Translations under genes and position numbers: made by a program | The notes under the pieces: model-generated | What the model saw: only the letters and a program-made list of their open reading frames with translations | Databases searched by the model: none | Told to the model about the DNA's origin: nothing | Shown here: positions 1 through 6,703 of the stretch, piece by piece | Position numbering within the stretch: the first letter of the stretch is position 1 | How the letters are laid out: each line of letters opens with the position of its first letter | From: Caldisericota bacterium | GTDB taxonomy: Bacteria > Caldisericota > Caldisericia > Cryosericales > Cryosericaceae | Length of the DNA: 16,842 bases | Direction of reading: 5' to 3' | NCBI GenBank assembly: GCA_026390285.1 | Contig: JAPLGH010000053.1 | Span: 1-16,842 of the forward strand

Positions 1-135
1 CTGGTCAAATGACGTAGAGAACTTTGACAGTTCCTCGACATGATGGGAGATTGACTCCTTGTACAGTGGCTTGTTATCATCAAAAAGGCCCAGCTTGGTT
101 GATGTCGAACCAGGATTGATAGCCAGAATCTTCAT
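1..135 (-). CDS. buk: butyrate kinase, N-terminal 45 residues (gene runs off the window)
   Basis: This is the start of a gene whose remainder lies left of the window. The peptide begins MKILAINPGSTSTKLGLFDD and continues through a KPLYKESISHH segment. This is the phosphate-binding first strand and loop (NPGSTSTK) of the acetate/butyrate kinase branch of the ASKHA fold. The ILAINPGSTSTK form followed by a short loop and a modified LYxExISH is typical of butyrate kinase rather than acetate kinase, which has a longer SSSxK start. Known family role: ATP + butyrate to butyryl phosphate, run in reverse in fermentation to make ATP. The start is ATG with a weak GAGG site five bases upstream. It lies downstream of the MFS transporter on the same strand, 127 nt away. 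A branched-chain carboxylate kinase of the same family is possible. Confidence 0.85.
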   Translation of the reverse strand, partial: MKILAINPGSTSTKLGLFDDNKPLYKESISHHVEELSKFSTSFDQ

Positions 136-262
136 GTTCGCCTCGCTTTCACCGATTGTACAACTGTGTTTCTCGCCTTCAGCGTCTCAGAGAACACGTT
201 CACGGTGTACTTTAGACGCTTGGGCCCCTTTTGCAAGCGCATCCCAGGGAAGCCGGGGCGCC
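136..262 (-). other. intergenic region between the MFS transporter and butyrate kinase, with inverted repeat
   Basis: This 127-nt gap holds a perfect 7-bp inverted repeat, AGCGTCT at 181-187 and AGACGCT at 214-220. A smaller ACAC/GTGT pair lies inside it, so the minus-strand transcript could fold into a hairpin between the two genes. No T-tract follows, so it is not a convincing terminator. A TACAAT hexamer on the minus strand (155-160) could be a -10 for butyrate kinase, but it has no matching -35 and would give a very short leader. No gene was seen here. Confidence 0.3.
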
Positions 263-1528
263 TCAAGCCAGCCCGTACTTGCGGTGGAGGACGACGCTCA
301 GGACCAGCCCTGCTGCCGCCAGCACTCCGGCTGCCATGAACACCGGCGTGTACGTGCCCGTGGCGTCATAGACCAGTGAACCGACGGTCGGTGCGAAGGC
401 GCCGAGAGCAAAGGCGGTGAACACAAACCCAAAGTTGACTCCAAGGTGCTCGACGCCAAAACAGATGGACGTCAACGTTGGAAACAAGGCCAGCGTGGCA
501 GCGAACCCCCAGCCGAGACACGCAGCCGCCACGTACAACGTGAGCTGGCTCGTCGCGATGACGCGGAACAGCAGGAACGTGACAGACTGGAGCACGCAGG
601 TGAGAATCATGACGCGCATAGCTCCAAACCTGTCACCAAGATAACCGGCGAGGGGTCGACCGAACCCGTTGAACGCGGCGAATGCCGAGGTTGCCAGCGC
701 AGCTTTCGTGGGCGTAAGGCCCAGCACCAGCTTGCCATAGGATGGGATAAGCCCGATGCTCAACTGCCCGCCGGCCACCACCAGGGCCATTGTCGACCAC
801 AGGACCCAGAATACCGGGCTTCGCAGCTCCTCTCCCGGCAAAGCCTCCCTTCGGACTGCCACGACCTTCCTCGCCACAGACACGGGAGGCGCCCATCCCG
901 TGGGAGGATTGCGCATCAGCGCGGCGGCAAACAGCGACACGACGGAGGCCATAATGGCATCGACCAGGAGGGTCCCCTCGACCCCTAGTCGGGGAATCAG
1001 GATCGCCGCCTTGATAGGAGCGAAGAACAGCGCTCCAAGCCCAAACCCCATGACGGCAACTGCGACGGCAAGCCCTGGCCTGTCGGGATACCACTTGCGG
1101 GCGGGAGGAGACACGCTCGAATACGTCAGCGCGCAGGCGGCGCCCCCGATGACGCCATAGGTCAGGACCAGCCACCAGAGCTGAGGAAGACGACCAACCA
1201 GGGCCGCCAGTCCATAGGAGGCAAGGAACAGGATGGCGCCGGCGGAAGCGACCCGCCTGGGACCCAACTTGTCCTGCAATCTGCCCGCAGGCACCATGAA
1301 CAGGGCAAAGACGACCATGAACACGGAATAGGGGAGAGCCGACATTGCCGTCGTCCAGCCAAACCTCTCCACCAAGGGGTTGATGTAGACGCCCCACGTA
1401 TAGGAGAGACCTCCCATGAGGCCGAGCAGGAACCCGGCAAACGGGATTCTCCACCTGGTCCGGAGCAGGCGGTCGAATGCTTGCTTGTCGGCTGTCGGCC
1501 ATGAAGGGGACTGGTCGGTGCTGTTCAT
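263..1528 (-). CDS. MFS transporter, OFA (oxalate/formate antiporter)-like
   Basis: This is a 421-residue, 12-helix major facilitator protein of usual family length. After a short polar N-terminus the first helix begins near residue 28. The loop between helices 2 and 3 carries the MFS motif-A-like GRLQDKLGPRR (residues 82-92). The NPPTGWAPP segment in the central loop, and the general layout with WGVYINPL in helix 1, are characteristic of the OFA family, whose members carry oxalate, formate, lactate and other monocarboxylates. The start is ATG with a GGGAGGA ribosome-binding site. A strong promoter lies about 100 nt upstream. Butyrate kinase follows on the same strand, so transport of a short-chain carboxylate is an attractive but unproven inference. 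The substrate cannot be assigned from sequence. Confidence 0.85.
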   Translation of the reverse strand: MNSTDQSPSWPTADKQAFDRLLRTRWRIPFAGFLLGLMGGLSYTWGVYINPLVERFGWTTAMSALPYSVFMVVFALFMVPAGRLQDKLGPRRVASAGAILFLASYGLAALVGRLPQLWWLVLTYGVIGGAACALTYSSVSPPARKWYPDRPGLAVAVAVMGFGLGALFFAPIKAAILIPRLGVEGTLLVDAIMASVVSLFAAALMRNPPTGWAPPVSVARKVVAVRREALPGEELRSPVFWVLWSTMALVVAGGQLSIGLIPSYGKLVLGLTPTKAALATSAFAAFNGFGRPLAGYLGDRFGAMRVMILTCVLQSVTFLLFRVIATSQLTLYVAAACLGWGFAATLALFPTLTSICFGVEHLGVNFGFVFTAFALGAFAPTVGSLVYDATGTYTPVFMAAGVLAAAGLVLSVVLHRKYGLA

Positions 1529-1624
1529 TTCGTTCCTCCCGCAGAGCGAATGTCCTCAAGCTTGCACACGGCGACGGTGCACAACCCTTGGATCATCCAT
1601 GCAGCCTGCACTGCGCGTGCATTC

Positions 1625-1653
1625 AGCCTACTCTGGCCCCTGCGCATTGTCAA
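1625..1653 (-). promoter_or_regulatory. sigma70-type promoter for the MFS transporter
   Basis: On the minus strand TTGACA (1653-1648) is followed after exactly 17 nt by TAGGCT (1630-1625). The -35 is a perfect match and the -10 keeps the T, A and final T. Initiation near 1618 would give a leader of about 90 nt before the transporter start codon. Confidence 0.7.
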
Positions 1654-1733
1654 GTTTACTGTTGAACGGGAGCTGAGGTGGTTGAGCGTAGATATGCCAG
1701 GCACCGCGATGAGGAGGAACATGCGATGTGGTG

Positions 1734-1742
1734 TATTATAAA
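1734..1742 (+). promoter_or_regulatory. possible -10 element for the ClbS-isochorismatase gene
   Basis: The stretch TATTATAAA is the only AT-rich hexamer cluster in the gap before the gene that starts at 1790. It resembles a -10 box, either TATTAT or TATAAA. No convincing -35 was found 16-18 nt upstream, so this is tentative. Confidence 0.3.
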
Positions 1743-1789
1743 GTAGACAGCCGTGACAGATACACGAATCAACACGCAAGGAGGTAGCG

Positions 1790-2881
1790 ATGCCAATTCC
1801 GACCAACAAACAGCAACTGCTGGATGAGGCTCAGAAGAAGTACGAGGCACTGGGGCGTCAGGTCGCCTCGTTCACGCCGGAGGAGATGGTTCGGCCGGGA
1901 GTCATCGGCGCCTGGTCCATCAAGGATATCCTGGTACACCTGTTGGAGTGGCAGACGATGTTGATGGGCTGGTATGAGGCGGGGCTGCGCGGCGAGACGC
2001 CGGCCGTCCCAGCCGAGGGGTACGACTGGAATCAGCTGCCTGCGCTGAACCAGGCCATCTATGAGCGGTGCCAGGACGCGGCACTGGACGACGTCAGGAG
2101 TCAGCTGGATGCATCGCACAGGCACATGCTGGACGTGGTCGCATCACTGTCCGAGGAGGAGCTCTTCACGCCCGGGCGCTACGCCTGGATCGGTACCAAC
2201 ACATTGGCTTCTTACGTCGACTCGTGTGCCGGCGCCCACTATCGATGGGCCCTGACAGGCATCCGCAGGGGGACGAAGGTCTGGTCCGGTGAGACGCCTG
2301 CAGCGAAACCAGCGGAGATACCGGCCGCAGTTGTGAACACAGGCGTGATGGGTGGCAAACCTGCTCTGCTGATCATCGACGTGCAGAGGGAGCTGTTCCA
2401 GAAGAGCCTTCCCATCTATGATGAGGACAGGCTGCTGGCGAACATCCGTTTGCTGGCGGATAAGGCTCATGCTGCCCATGTGCCGGTGTTCTGGGTCCAG
2501 CATTCCACCGAGAAGACGCTGGTGGAGGGGACAGATGGGTGGAAGCTGCATCCGGCGTTCATCCCGCTGAAGTCGGACAACTTCATCCGCAAGCATCACG
2601 GCAACGCCTTCGAGGACACGCCGCTCAAGCCGGAGCTGGACGCCCTGCACGTGCGCCGCGTCGTGGTGGCAGGCCTCTTGACCCAGAACTGTGTCCAGGC
2701 CACGTGCAACGGTGCGCACGAGCTGGGTTATGACGTCGTGCTGGTGAAGGACGCCCACAGCAACTACAACGCCAAGGCGCGCGACGTGATCAACGAGTGG
2801 AATGAGAAGTTGAGTCATGATGGTGTCGTCCGGCTCGAGTCGACAGTGGAGGTGTACTTTGGCGTGCCCGACACGAAGTGA
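1790..2881 (+). CDS. fusion protein: ClbS/DfsB-family domain + isochorismatase-like cysteine hydrolase
   Basis: This 363-residue protein has two unrelated domains. Residues 1-160 are a DinB-like four-helix bundle of the ClbS/DfsB (DUF1706) family. They show AWSIKDILVHLLEWQ (41-55) and a matching GAHYRW (148-153); H50 and H150 sit where such bundles place active-site residues. A linker of about 25 residues rich in Ala and Pro leads to an isochorismatase-fold cysteine hydrolase (189-358). Its triad is visible: D197 in LLIIDVQ, K268 in IRKHHGNAF and C301 in LLTQNCVQ. Known family roles: ClbS protects against colibactin, while isochorismatase-like hydrolases cut amide or vinyl-ether bonds. The start at 1790 has AAGGAGGT five bases upstream. 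The DUF3795 gene follows 37 nt downstream, probably co-transcribed. The fused substrate range is unknown; a detoxification role is inference. Confidence 0.85.
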   Translation: MPIPTNKQQLLDEAQKKYEALGRQVASFTPEEMVRPGVIGAWSIKDILVHLLEWQTMLMGWYEAGLRGETPAVPAEGYDWNQLPALNQAIYERCQDAALDDVRSQLDASHRHMLDVVASLSEEELFTPGRYAWIGTNTLASYVDSCAGAHYRWALTGIRRGTKVWSGETPAAKPAEIPAAVVNTGVMGGKPALLIIDVQRELFQKSLPIYDEDRLLANIRLLADKAHAAHVPVFWVQHSTEKTLVEGTDGWKLHPAFIPLKSDNFIRKHHGNAFEDTPLKPELDALHVRRVVVAGLLTQNCVQATCNGAHELGYDVVLVKDAHSNYNAKARDVINEWNEKLSHDGVVRLESTVEVYFGVPDTK

Positions 2882-2918
2882 AGATGACCTGAAGCGCACG
2901 ACCAGCATTCCCACTTCG

Positions 2919-3326
2919 ATGATGGCACCGTGCGGCATGAACTGCGGGGTCTGTGCAGCCCACCTGCGCGACAGGAACCGATGCTCCGGGTGCCTGGCCA
3001 CAGAAGGACCCAAACAGAACCACTGCAGCGTCTGCAGTATCAAGATGTGTGCAGAGAAGAACGAGGGCGCCACCTTCTGCTTCGACTGCGCCAAGTATCC
3101 GTGCCGACGACTGCGCCAGCTGGACCTCCGCTACCAGACCAAGTATGGCATGAGCATGCTGGAGAACCTGGACCACATCCGAGAGATGGGACTCGACCGG
3201 TTCATGGCCATCGAGAATACCCGTTGGGTCTGCCCCTCGTGCGGCGCTCCCGTCTGCGTTCACAATCGGCGCTGCTACATGTGCGGTGCCCAGTACGAGC
3301 GCACGACGAGCAGGGCTGGCCACTAG
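2919..3326 (+). CDS. DUF3795-type cysteine-rich zinc/metal-binding protein
   Basis: This is a 135-residue protein with 16 cysteines. The N-terminal signature MAPCGMNCGVC (2-12) is followed by paired cysteines at 22/25, 36/39/44 and 54/57/62, the layout of DUF3795 proteins, whose function is unknown. A C-terminal zinc-ribbon-like unit (WVCPSCG at 103-109 and CYMCG at 119-123) is added after a charged helical linker. The start was chosen at the first of two adjacent ATGs because family members begin right before the APCG motif. No good ribosome-binding site precedes it. An in-frame ATG at 2817 would overlap the upstream gene and adds 34 residues without domain character. It is probably translated from the same mRNA as the ClbS-isochorismatase fusion. 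Confidence 0.75.
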   Translation: MMAPCGMNCGVCAAHLRDRNRCSGCLATEGPKQNHCSVCSIKMCAEKNEGATFCFDCAKYPCRRLRQLDLRYQTKYGMSMLENLDHIREMGLDRFMAIENTRWVCPSCGAPVCVHNRRCYMCGAQYERTTSRAGH

Positions 3327-3331
3327 CCGGC

Positions 3332-3357
3332 GCAGGCCCTGTGCCTGCTTGTGTTCT
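3332..3357 (+). terminator. possible intrinsic terminator after the DUF3795 gene
   Basis: A perfect 6-bp stem GCAGGC/GCCTGC (3332-3337 and 3343-3348) with a 5-nt loop is followed by the T-rich run TTGTGTTCT. It sits six bases after the stop codon. The T-tract is imperfect, so strength is uncertain. The convergent cupredoxin gene ends just beyond it. Confidence 0.4.
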
Positions 3358-3363
3358 CGGCTC

Positions 3364-3768
3364 CTATTTGACGATGAATTCTCCTGTCATCGTGCTCGGG
3401 TGCACGTCACACCGGAAGAAGTAGGTCCCCGGTGTCGCAGGTGCGTCGAACGTGTAGGTGACGGTCGACACGCCTGTCGTCCTTGCTCCTTTGTAGATGA
3501 CGGTCGCCGCCGAGGACGACGTGTAGAAGGCAATATTGTGCGGGACACCGCTGTCGTTGTTAATGAATGTGATCGTGACATGCGCACCCGCGGACACGGT
3601 AATCGCGCTGGTGTCAAATGCCATCCCCGCTGCCGTGACGGTGATGGTGTTACCACCCGTCGACGGGCTGGGCGTGGGAGTCGGTGTCGTCTTGGCGGCA
3701 CACCCAGCGAACAACGTGACAAACATGGCTAAGGCAATGAGAGTGGAAATGCTTCGTCTATGTAGCAT
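3364..3768 (-). CDS. secreted cupredoxin (plastocyanin-like) lipoprotein
   Basis: This is a 134-residue blue-copper-fold protein. A lipoprotein signal peptide ends at the lipobox LFAGC, giving lipidated C23. A Thr/Pro/Ser-rich tether follows (27-38), then a single cupredoxin domain (40-134). The four type-1 copper ligands are all visible: H77 in VPHNI, then C120, H123 and M127 in the C-x2-H-x3-M loop FRCDVHPSTM. The protein is therefore likely an extracytoplasmic electron carrier or copper-binding lipoprotein anchored to the membrane. The start is ATG with AGGAGGT upstream. It is transcribed alone, divergently from the arsenite methyltransferase and convergent with DUF3795. No copper or terminal-oxidase gene is nearby, so its redox partner is unknown. 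Confidence 0.85.
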   Translation of the reverse strand: MLHRRSISTLIALAMFVTLFAGCAAKTTPTPTPSPSTGGNTITVTAAGMAFDTSAITVSAGAHVTITFINNDSGVPHNIAFYTSSSAATVIYKGARTTGVSTVTYTFDAPATPGTYFFRCDVHPSTMTGEFIVK

Positions 3769-3890
3769 GGGGTACCTCCTATCATCCGCGAACCTTCATG
3801 CGACGCAAGAATCAATCGCGTCCTCAAAAAATCTATTGTAGTATACTCGGTACACCGACTACCTCCATGAAGAATGGAAGGGTCTGTTGC

Positions 3891-3989
3891 ATGACGCTCT
3901 TCAAGGAAGACGATTTCGGCCAGATGGTCAAGGGTCTCGTGGAACCAGCGATACGAACGGTATGGACGGACGACAAGGAGGAGAAATGA
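3891..3989 (+). CDS. possible tiny ORF translationally coupled to arsM
   Basis: An ATG with a GGAAGGG site eight bases upstream opens a 32-codon frame. The peptide begins MTLFKEDDFGQMVKG and is acidic, with a C-terminal DDKEEK. Its TGA stop overlaps the arsM start as ATGA, the usual arrangement of translational coupling. An earlier ATG at 3867 would give 40 residues but lacks a ribosome-binding site. No homology is recognised. A TATACT hexamer at 3842-3847 could be the -10 for this transcript, without a clear -35, and a TCGGT/ACCGA inverted repeat (3847-3858) follows at once. It could equally be untranslated leader. No ArsR-type regulator gene precedes arsM here. Confidence 0.3.
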   Translation: MTLFKEDDFGQMVKGLVEPAIRTVWTDDKEEK

Positions 3990-4828
3990 GTAAGCTGCCT
4001 GCCGACAGGAAGATCAAGGAGATCGTCAAGGACAAGTACGGGAAGATCGCCGCAGGTGCTGCTTCGGGATGCGGGTGCGGATGCCGCCCCATGCCGGAGG
4101 AAGCCGTCAGCAGCATCAGCAAGGGTGTCGGGTATTCGGATGCGGACCTTGCAGCGGTCCCGGAGGGCGCAAACCTTGGCCTCGGCTGTGGCAACCCCTT
4201 GGCATTCTCGACCCTGAAGGAAGGGGACGTCGTCCTCGACCTGGGATCCGGCGCAGGGTTTGACAGCTTCCTTGCCGCCCGCAAGGTCGGAAAGACCGGC
4301 AAGGTCATCGGCGTGGACATGACGCCGGAAATGATCGCCAAGGCGACAGCCAACGCGAAGGCAGGCAACTTCGACAACGTCGAGTTCCTGCTGGGAGACA
4401 TCGAGGCACTGCCCCTACCCGATAACTCGATCGATGTCGCCATCTCGAATTGCGTCATCAACCTTGTGCCAGACAAGGAGAACGTGTTCAGGGAACTTCA
4501 CAGGGTCCTGCGACCCGGCGGACGGTTCATGGTCTCGGACCTGGTCCTCCTGAAGGAGTTGCCCGAAGAGGTGCGGACGTCGGTCGAGGCGTACGTTGGC
4601 TGTGTCGCAGGGGCTATCCTGAAGGACCAGTACCTGGCGATCATACGCGGCGCGGGCTTCGAAGACGTGCGTGTCGTCGACGAGTCTTATGCCGCGGTCG
4701 ATCTGGATGACCCGGAAGTACATGAAGTGACAGAGCGATGTGTCGGCACGGACGAATCCCGTATCGACGACCTGCTCCACTCGGTCGCAAGTATCAAGGT
4801 CCATGGGGTCAAGAGGGCGACAGGCTGA
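3986..4828 (+). CDS. arsM: arsenite S-adenosylmethionine methyltransferase
   Basis: This 280-residue class I SAM-dependent methyltransferase fits the arsenite methyltransferase family in length and motifs. Near the N-terminus is YGKIA, then the cysteine run GCGCGC (C29, C31, C33). GLGCGNP follows (C68), then the SAM-binding strand-loop VLDLGSGAGFDSFLAA (83-98), SNCVINL with C156, and EAYVGCVAGA with C206. C68, C156 and C206 correspond to the three cysteines that bind As(III) in characterised ArsM enzymes. Known reaction: stepwise methylation of trivalent arsenic in the cytosol, giving methylated and volatile arsenicals. The start has AAGGAGGAGAA immediately upstream. The reading frame is also open upstream to 3887, but the strong site and family length favour this start. 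Downstream lies the SIMPL cassette with its own promoter. Confidence 0.92.
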   Translation: MSKLPADRKIKEIVKDKYGKIAAGAASGCGCGCRPMPEEAVSSISKGVGYSDADLAAVPEGANLGLGCGNPLAFSTLKEGDVVLDLGSGAGFDSFLAARKVGKTGKVIGVDMTPEMIAKATANAKAGNFDNVEFLLGDIEALPLPDNSIDVAISNCVINLVPDKENVFRELHRVLRPGGRFMVSDLVLLKELPEEVRTSVEAYVGCVAGAILKDQYLAIIRGAGFEDVRVVDESYAAVDLDDPEVHEVTERCVGTDESRIDDLLHSVASIKVHGVKRATG

Positions 4829-4872
4829 ACAGGAAAACACTGCCGCTCCTGGGCACAGTCTCACAGAATCCG

Positions 4873-4901
4873 GGAACTTCCCGGGCACACAGGTCGTCCT
4901 A
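4873..4901 (+). promoter_or_regulatory. ECF-sigma-like promoter of the first SIMPL gene
   Basis: GGAAC (4873-4877) is separated by 17 nt from CGTCCTA (4895-4901). This matches the usual extracytoplasmic-function sigma pattern, a GGAAC -35 and a CGTC -10. The same two hexamers with the same spacing occur before the second SIMPL gene although most of the spacer differs. The -35 lies inside a 15-nt perfect palindrome, CCGGGAA-C-TTCCCGG (4870-4884), which could be an operator. The predicted leader is about 68 nt. Confidence 0.6.
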
Positions 4902-4975
4902 GCAGTGAACATGAAACGCGACCGGCCGAACGAAGGCAGGCGCACACTTTGTTTGTGTACTACAGGAGGTATGCC

Positions 4976-5734
4976 ATGAAGAAGAGATTTGCTTTTGTAG
5001 CACTGCAGTCCATCGCCATCGTGGCCATTGCGGCCGTCATCGCTTTCTCGCCGGCCATCGCCGCAAGGCAGTCTGTCAAGGCTGACACGACGACCACTGT
5101 TCCGACACCATCAGTCAGCGTGACCGGCACCGGCAAGATCACGGTCAAGCCCACCATCGCGCGTATTAGCTTTGGCGTCTTCACCCACAACGAGACGGCA
5201 AATGGCGCCCAGACTGCGAACGACGCTGTCATGGCCAAAATCACCGCCGCCCTCAAGGCCGCAGGCATCAGCGAAGACGACATCCAGACCACCAGCTACA
5301 GCCTCCAGCCCAGATGGGTGTGGGATAAGACCAATGAGAAGAACATCCAGAGCGGCTACGACATGAACCATAACGTGACCGTCACCGTCCGTGCCATCAA
5401 GGACGCCGGCAAGACCGTGAGTCTCATCGCCGACAATGGCGCCAACACGGTCGATGGCGTCTCCTTTGACGTCGACGATACGACGCTCGAGCAGACCAAG
5501 CTCGCCGCCCTCGACCTCGCCATGGCCAACGCTCGCAAGAGAGCCGATGTCGTCGCCAAGGCAGCCGGCCGGACCATCACGTCGGTCCAGACGGTCAATG
5601 TGAATGAGAACAGCTACATAGCGTATCCGATGTACAAGGCAGCCGACACGGCAGTCTCAGGAGCCGGCGCAGCCCCTGTGGAAGCCGGGACCATGGACAT
5701 CCTGATGAGTGTCAGCGTCACCTATCTGTTCTAG
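4976..5734 (+). CDS. secreted SIMPL-domain (DUF541) protein, copy 1
   Basis: This is a 252-residue exported protein. A classical signal peptide (charged MKKR, a hydrophobic core, then SPAIAA) predicts cleavage near residue 29 or 30. The rest is one SIMPL/DUF541 domain. It opens with SVSVTGTGKITVKPTIARI, the hallmark start of the family, continues with the amphipathic AAGISEDDIQTTSYSLQP segment (about 94-111), and ends with a beta strand at the C-terminus. Family members (YggE-like, BP26-like) are periplasmic or surface proteins that can assemble into oligomers; YggE has been linked to oxidative-stress tolerance, but no biochemical activity is settled. The start was set at the ATG with AGGAGGT seven bases upstream. 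The frame is open further upstream but lacks a signal. The ECF-type promoter suggests an envelope-stress role. Confidence 0.88.
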   Translation: MKKRFAFVALQSIAIVAIAAVIAFSPAIAARQSVKADTTTTVPTPSVSVTGTGKITVKPTIARISFGVFTHNETANGAQTANDAVMAKITAALKAAGISEDDIQTTSYSLQPRWVWDKTNEKNIQSGYDMNHNVTVTVRAIKDAGKTVSLIADNGANTVDGVSFDVDDTTLEQTKLAALDLAMANARKRADVVAKAAGRTITSVQTVNVNENSYIAYPMYKAADTAVSGAGAAPVEAGTMDILMSVSVTYLF

Positions 5735-5767
5735 AGTCTCCAGCAGACCGTCCCGAAGAGAACCCCC

Positions 5768-5790
5768 CCCCCGCCTCGTGCGGGGGTTTT
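5768..5790 (+). terminator. intrinsic terminator of SIMPL copy 1
   Basis: The stem CCCCCGC (5768-5774) pairs with GCGGGGG (5780-5786) around the loop CTCGT and is followed by TTTT. It lies 33 nt after the stop codon. The same hairpin and loop recur after copy 2. Confidence 0.88.
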
Positions 5791-5825
5791 GCGTTGCGTG
5801 GGGGCGCGAAACTTCACCGACAACG

Positions 5826-5854
5826 GGAACTCCCTTGGCACGCCGGTCGTCCTA
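5826..5854 (+). promoter_or_regulatory. ECF-sigma-like promoter of the second SIMPL gene
   Basis: GGAAC (5826-5830) and CGTCCTA (5848-5854) are again 17 nt apart. The spacer differs from the first copy at several positions while both elements are unchanged, which supports function. The palindrome around the first -35 is only partly kept here (GGGAACTCCC). The predicted leader is about 66 nt. Confidence 0.6.
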
Positions 5855-5926
5855 GCAGTGAACATGAAACGCGACTTGCCGAATGAAGGCAGGCACATTC
5901 TGATGTTGCAGTACAGGAGGTATATC

Positions 5927-6679
5927 ATGAAGAAGAGAGTTGCATTCATTGCTCTGCAGTCCATTGCGATCGTTGCCATTGCAGCCGCCATCGCCTTCTC
6001 ACCGGCCGTTGGTGCCAGACAACTCGTCAAAGCTGACACGTCGACCGTCGTCCCCACCGTCAGCGTCACCGGTACCGGCAAGGTCACGGTCAAGCCCACC
6101 ATCGCGCGCATCAACTTCGGTGTCTTCACCCACAACGACACGGCAAATGGCGCCCAGACCGCGAACGACGCCATCATGGCCAAGATTACCGCTGCCCTCA
6201 AGGCCGCAGGCATCAGCGAAGACGACATCCAGACCACCGGATACAGCCTTCAGCCCAGATGGGTATGGGACAAGACCAACGAGAAGAACATCCAGGATGG
6301 CTACGACATGAACCACAATATGATGGTCACAGTTCGTGCGATCAAGGACGCCGGCAAGACCGTGAGTCTCATCGCCGACAATGGCGCCAACACCGTCGAC
6401 GGCATCTCCTTCGAAGTCGACGACGCGACACTCGAGCAGACCAAGCTCGCCGCCCTCGACCTGGCCATGACCAGTGCCCGCAAGAGAGCAGATGTCGTCG
6501 CCAAGGCAGCCGGCAAGACCATCCTGTCGGTCCAGACGGTCGTCGTGAATGAGAACACCTACACCCCGTACCCGATCTACAGGAATGACATGGCAGTCGC
6601 CCAGGACAGCGCGCCCGCCCCTGTCGAAGCCGGGACCACGGACGTCCTGATCAGCGTCAGCGTCACCTATCTGTTCTAG
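5927..6679 (+). CDS. secreted SIMPL-domain (DUF541) protein, copy 2
   Basis: This 250-residue paralogue is very similar to copy 1 along its whole length; by eye about four residues in five match. The signal peptide MKKRVAFIAL...SPAVGA has the same layout. The domain opens with the same VSVTGTGKVTVKPTIARI motif, and the C-terminus SVSVTYLF is identical. Differences cluster just after the signal peptide, where the short Thr/Pro linker is two residues shorter, and in the stretch before the last strand (YRNDMAVAQDSAPAP in place of YKAADTAVSGAGAAP). The start was chosen at the ATG with CAGGAGGT seven bases upstream. The gene has its own promoter and terminator, so the copies can be expressed independently. 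Confidence 0.88.
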   Translation: MKKRVAFIALQSIAIVAIAAAIAFSPAVGARQLVKADTSTVVPTVSVTGTGKVTVKPTIARINFGVFTHNDTANGAQTANDAIMAKITAALKAAGISEDDIQTTGYSLQPRWVWDKTNEKNIQDGYDMNHNMMVTVRAIKDAGKTVSLIADNGANTVDGISFEVDDATLEQTKLAALDLAMTSARKRADVVAKAAGKTILSVQTVVVNENTYTPYPIYRNDMAVAQDSAPAPVEAGTTDVLISVSVTYLF

Positions 6680-6703
6680 AGTCCGTAACACCCTGTCTCG
6701 AAG

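Noticed and set aside
633..1559. 308-residue minus-strand frame overlapping the MFS gene
   Set aside because: It is a shadow of the MFS transporter in another frame. It is Arg/Gly/Pro-rich without domain character, while the overlapping frame has 12 clear helices and a good ribosome-binding site.
2144..3094. 316-residue minus-strand frame
   Set aside because: It lies antisense to the ClbS-isochorismatase and DUF3795 genes, whose motifs are unmistakable. The composition (many His, Gln, Arg) is that of a reverse-complement shadow.
4740..4979. 79-residue frame between arsM and SIMPL copy 1, with a peptide echoed before copy 2
   Set aside because: The shared peptide VVLAVNMKRD comes from the duplicated promoter/leader DNA. 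It has no ribosome-binding site, and the two frames do not align outside the duplicated bases.
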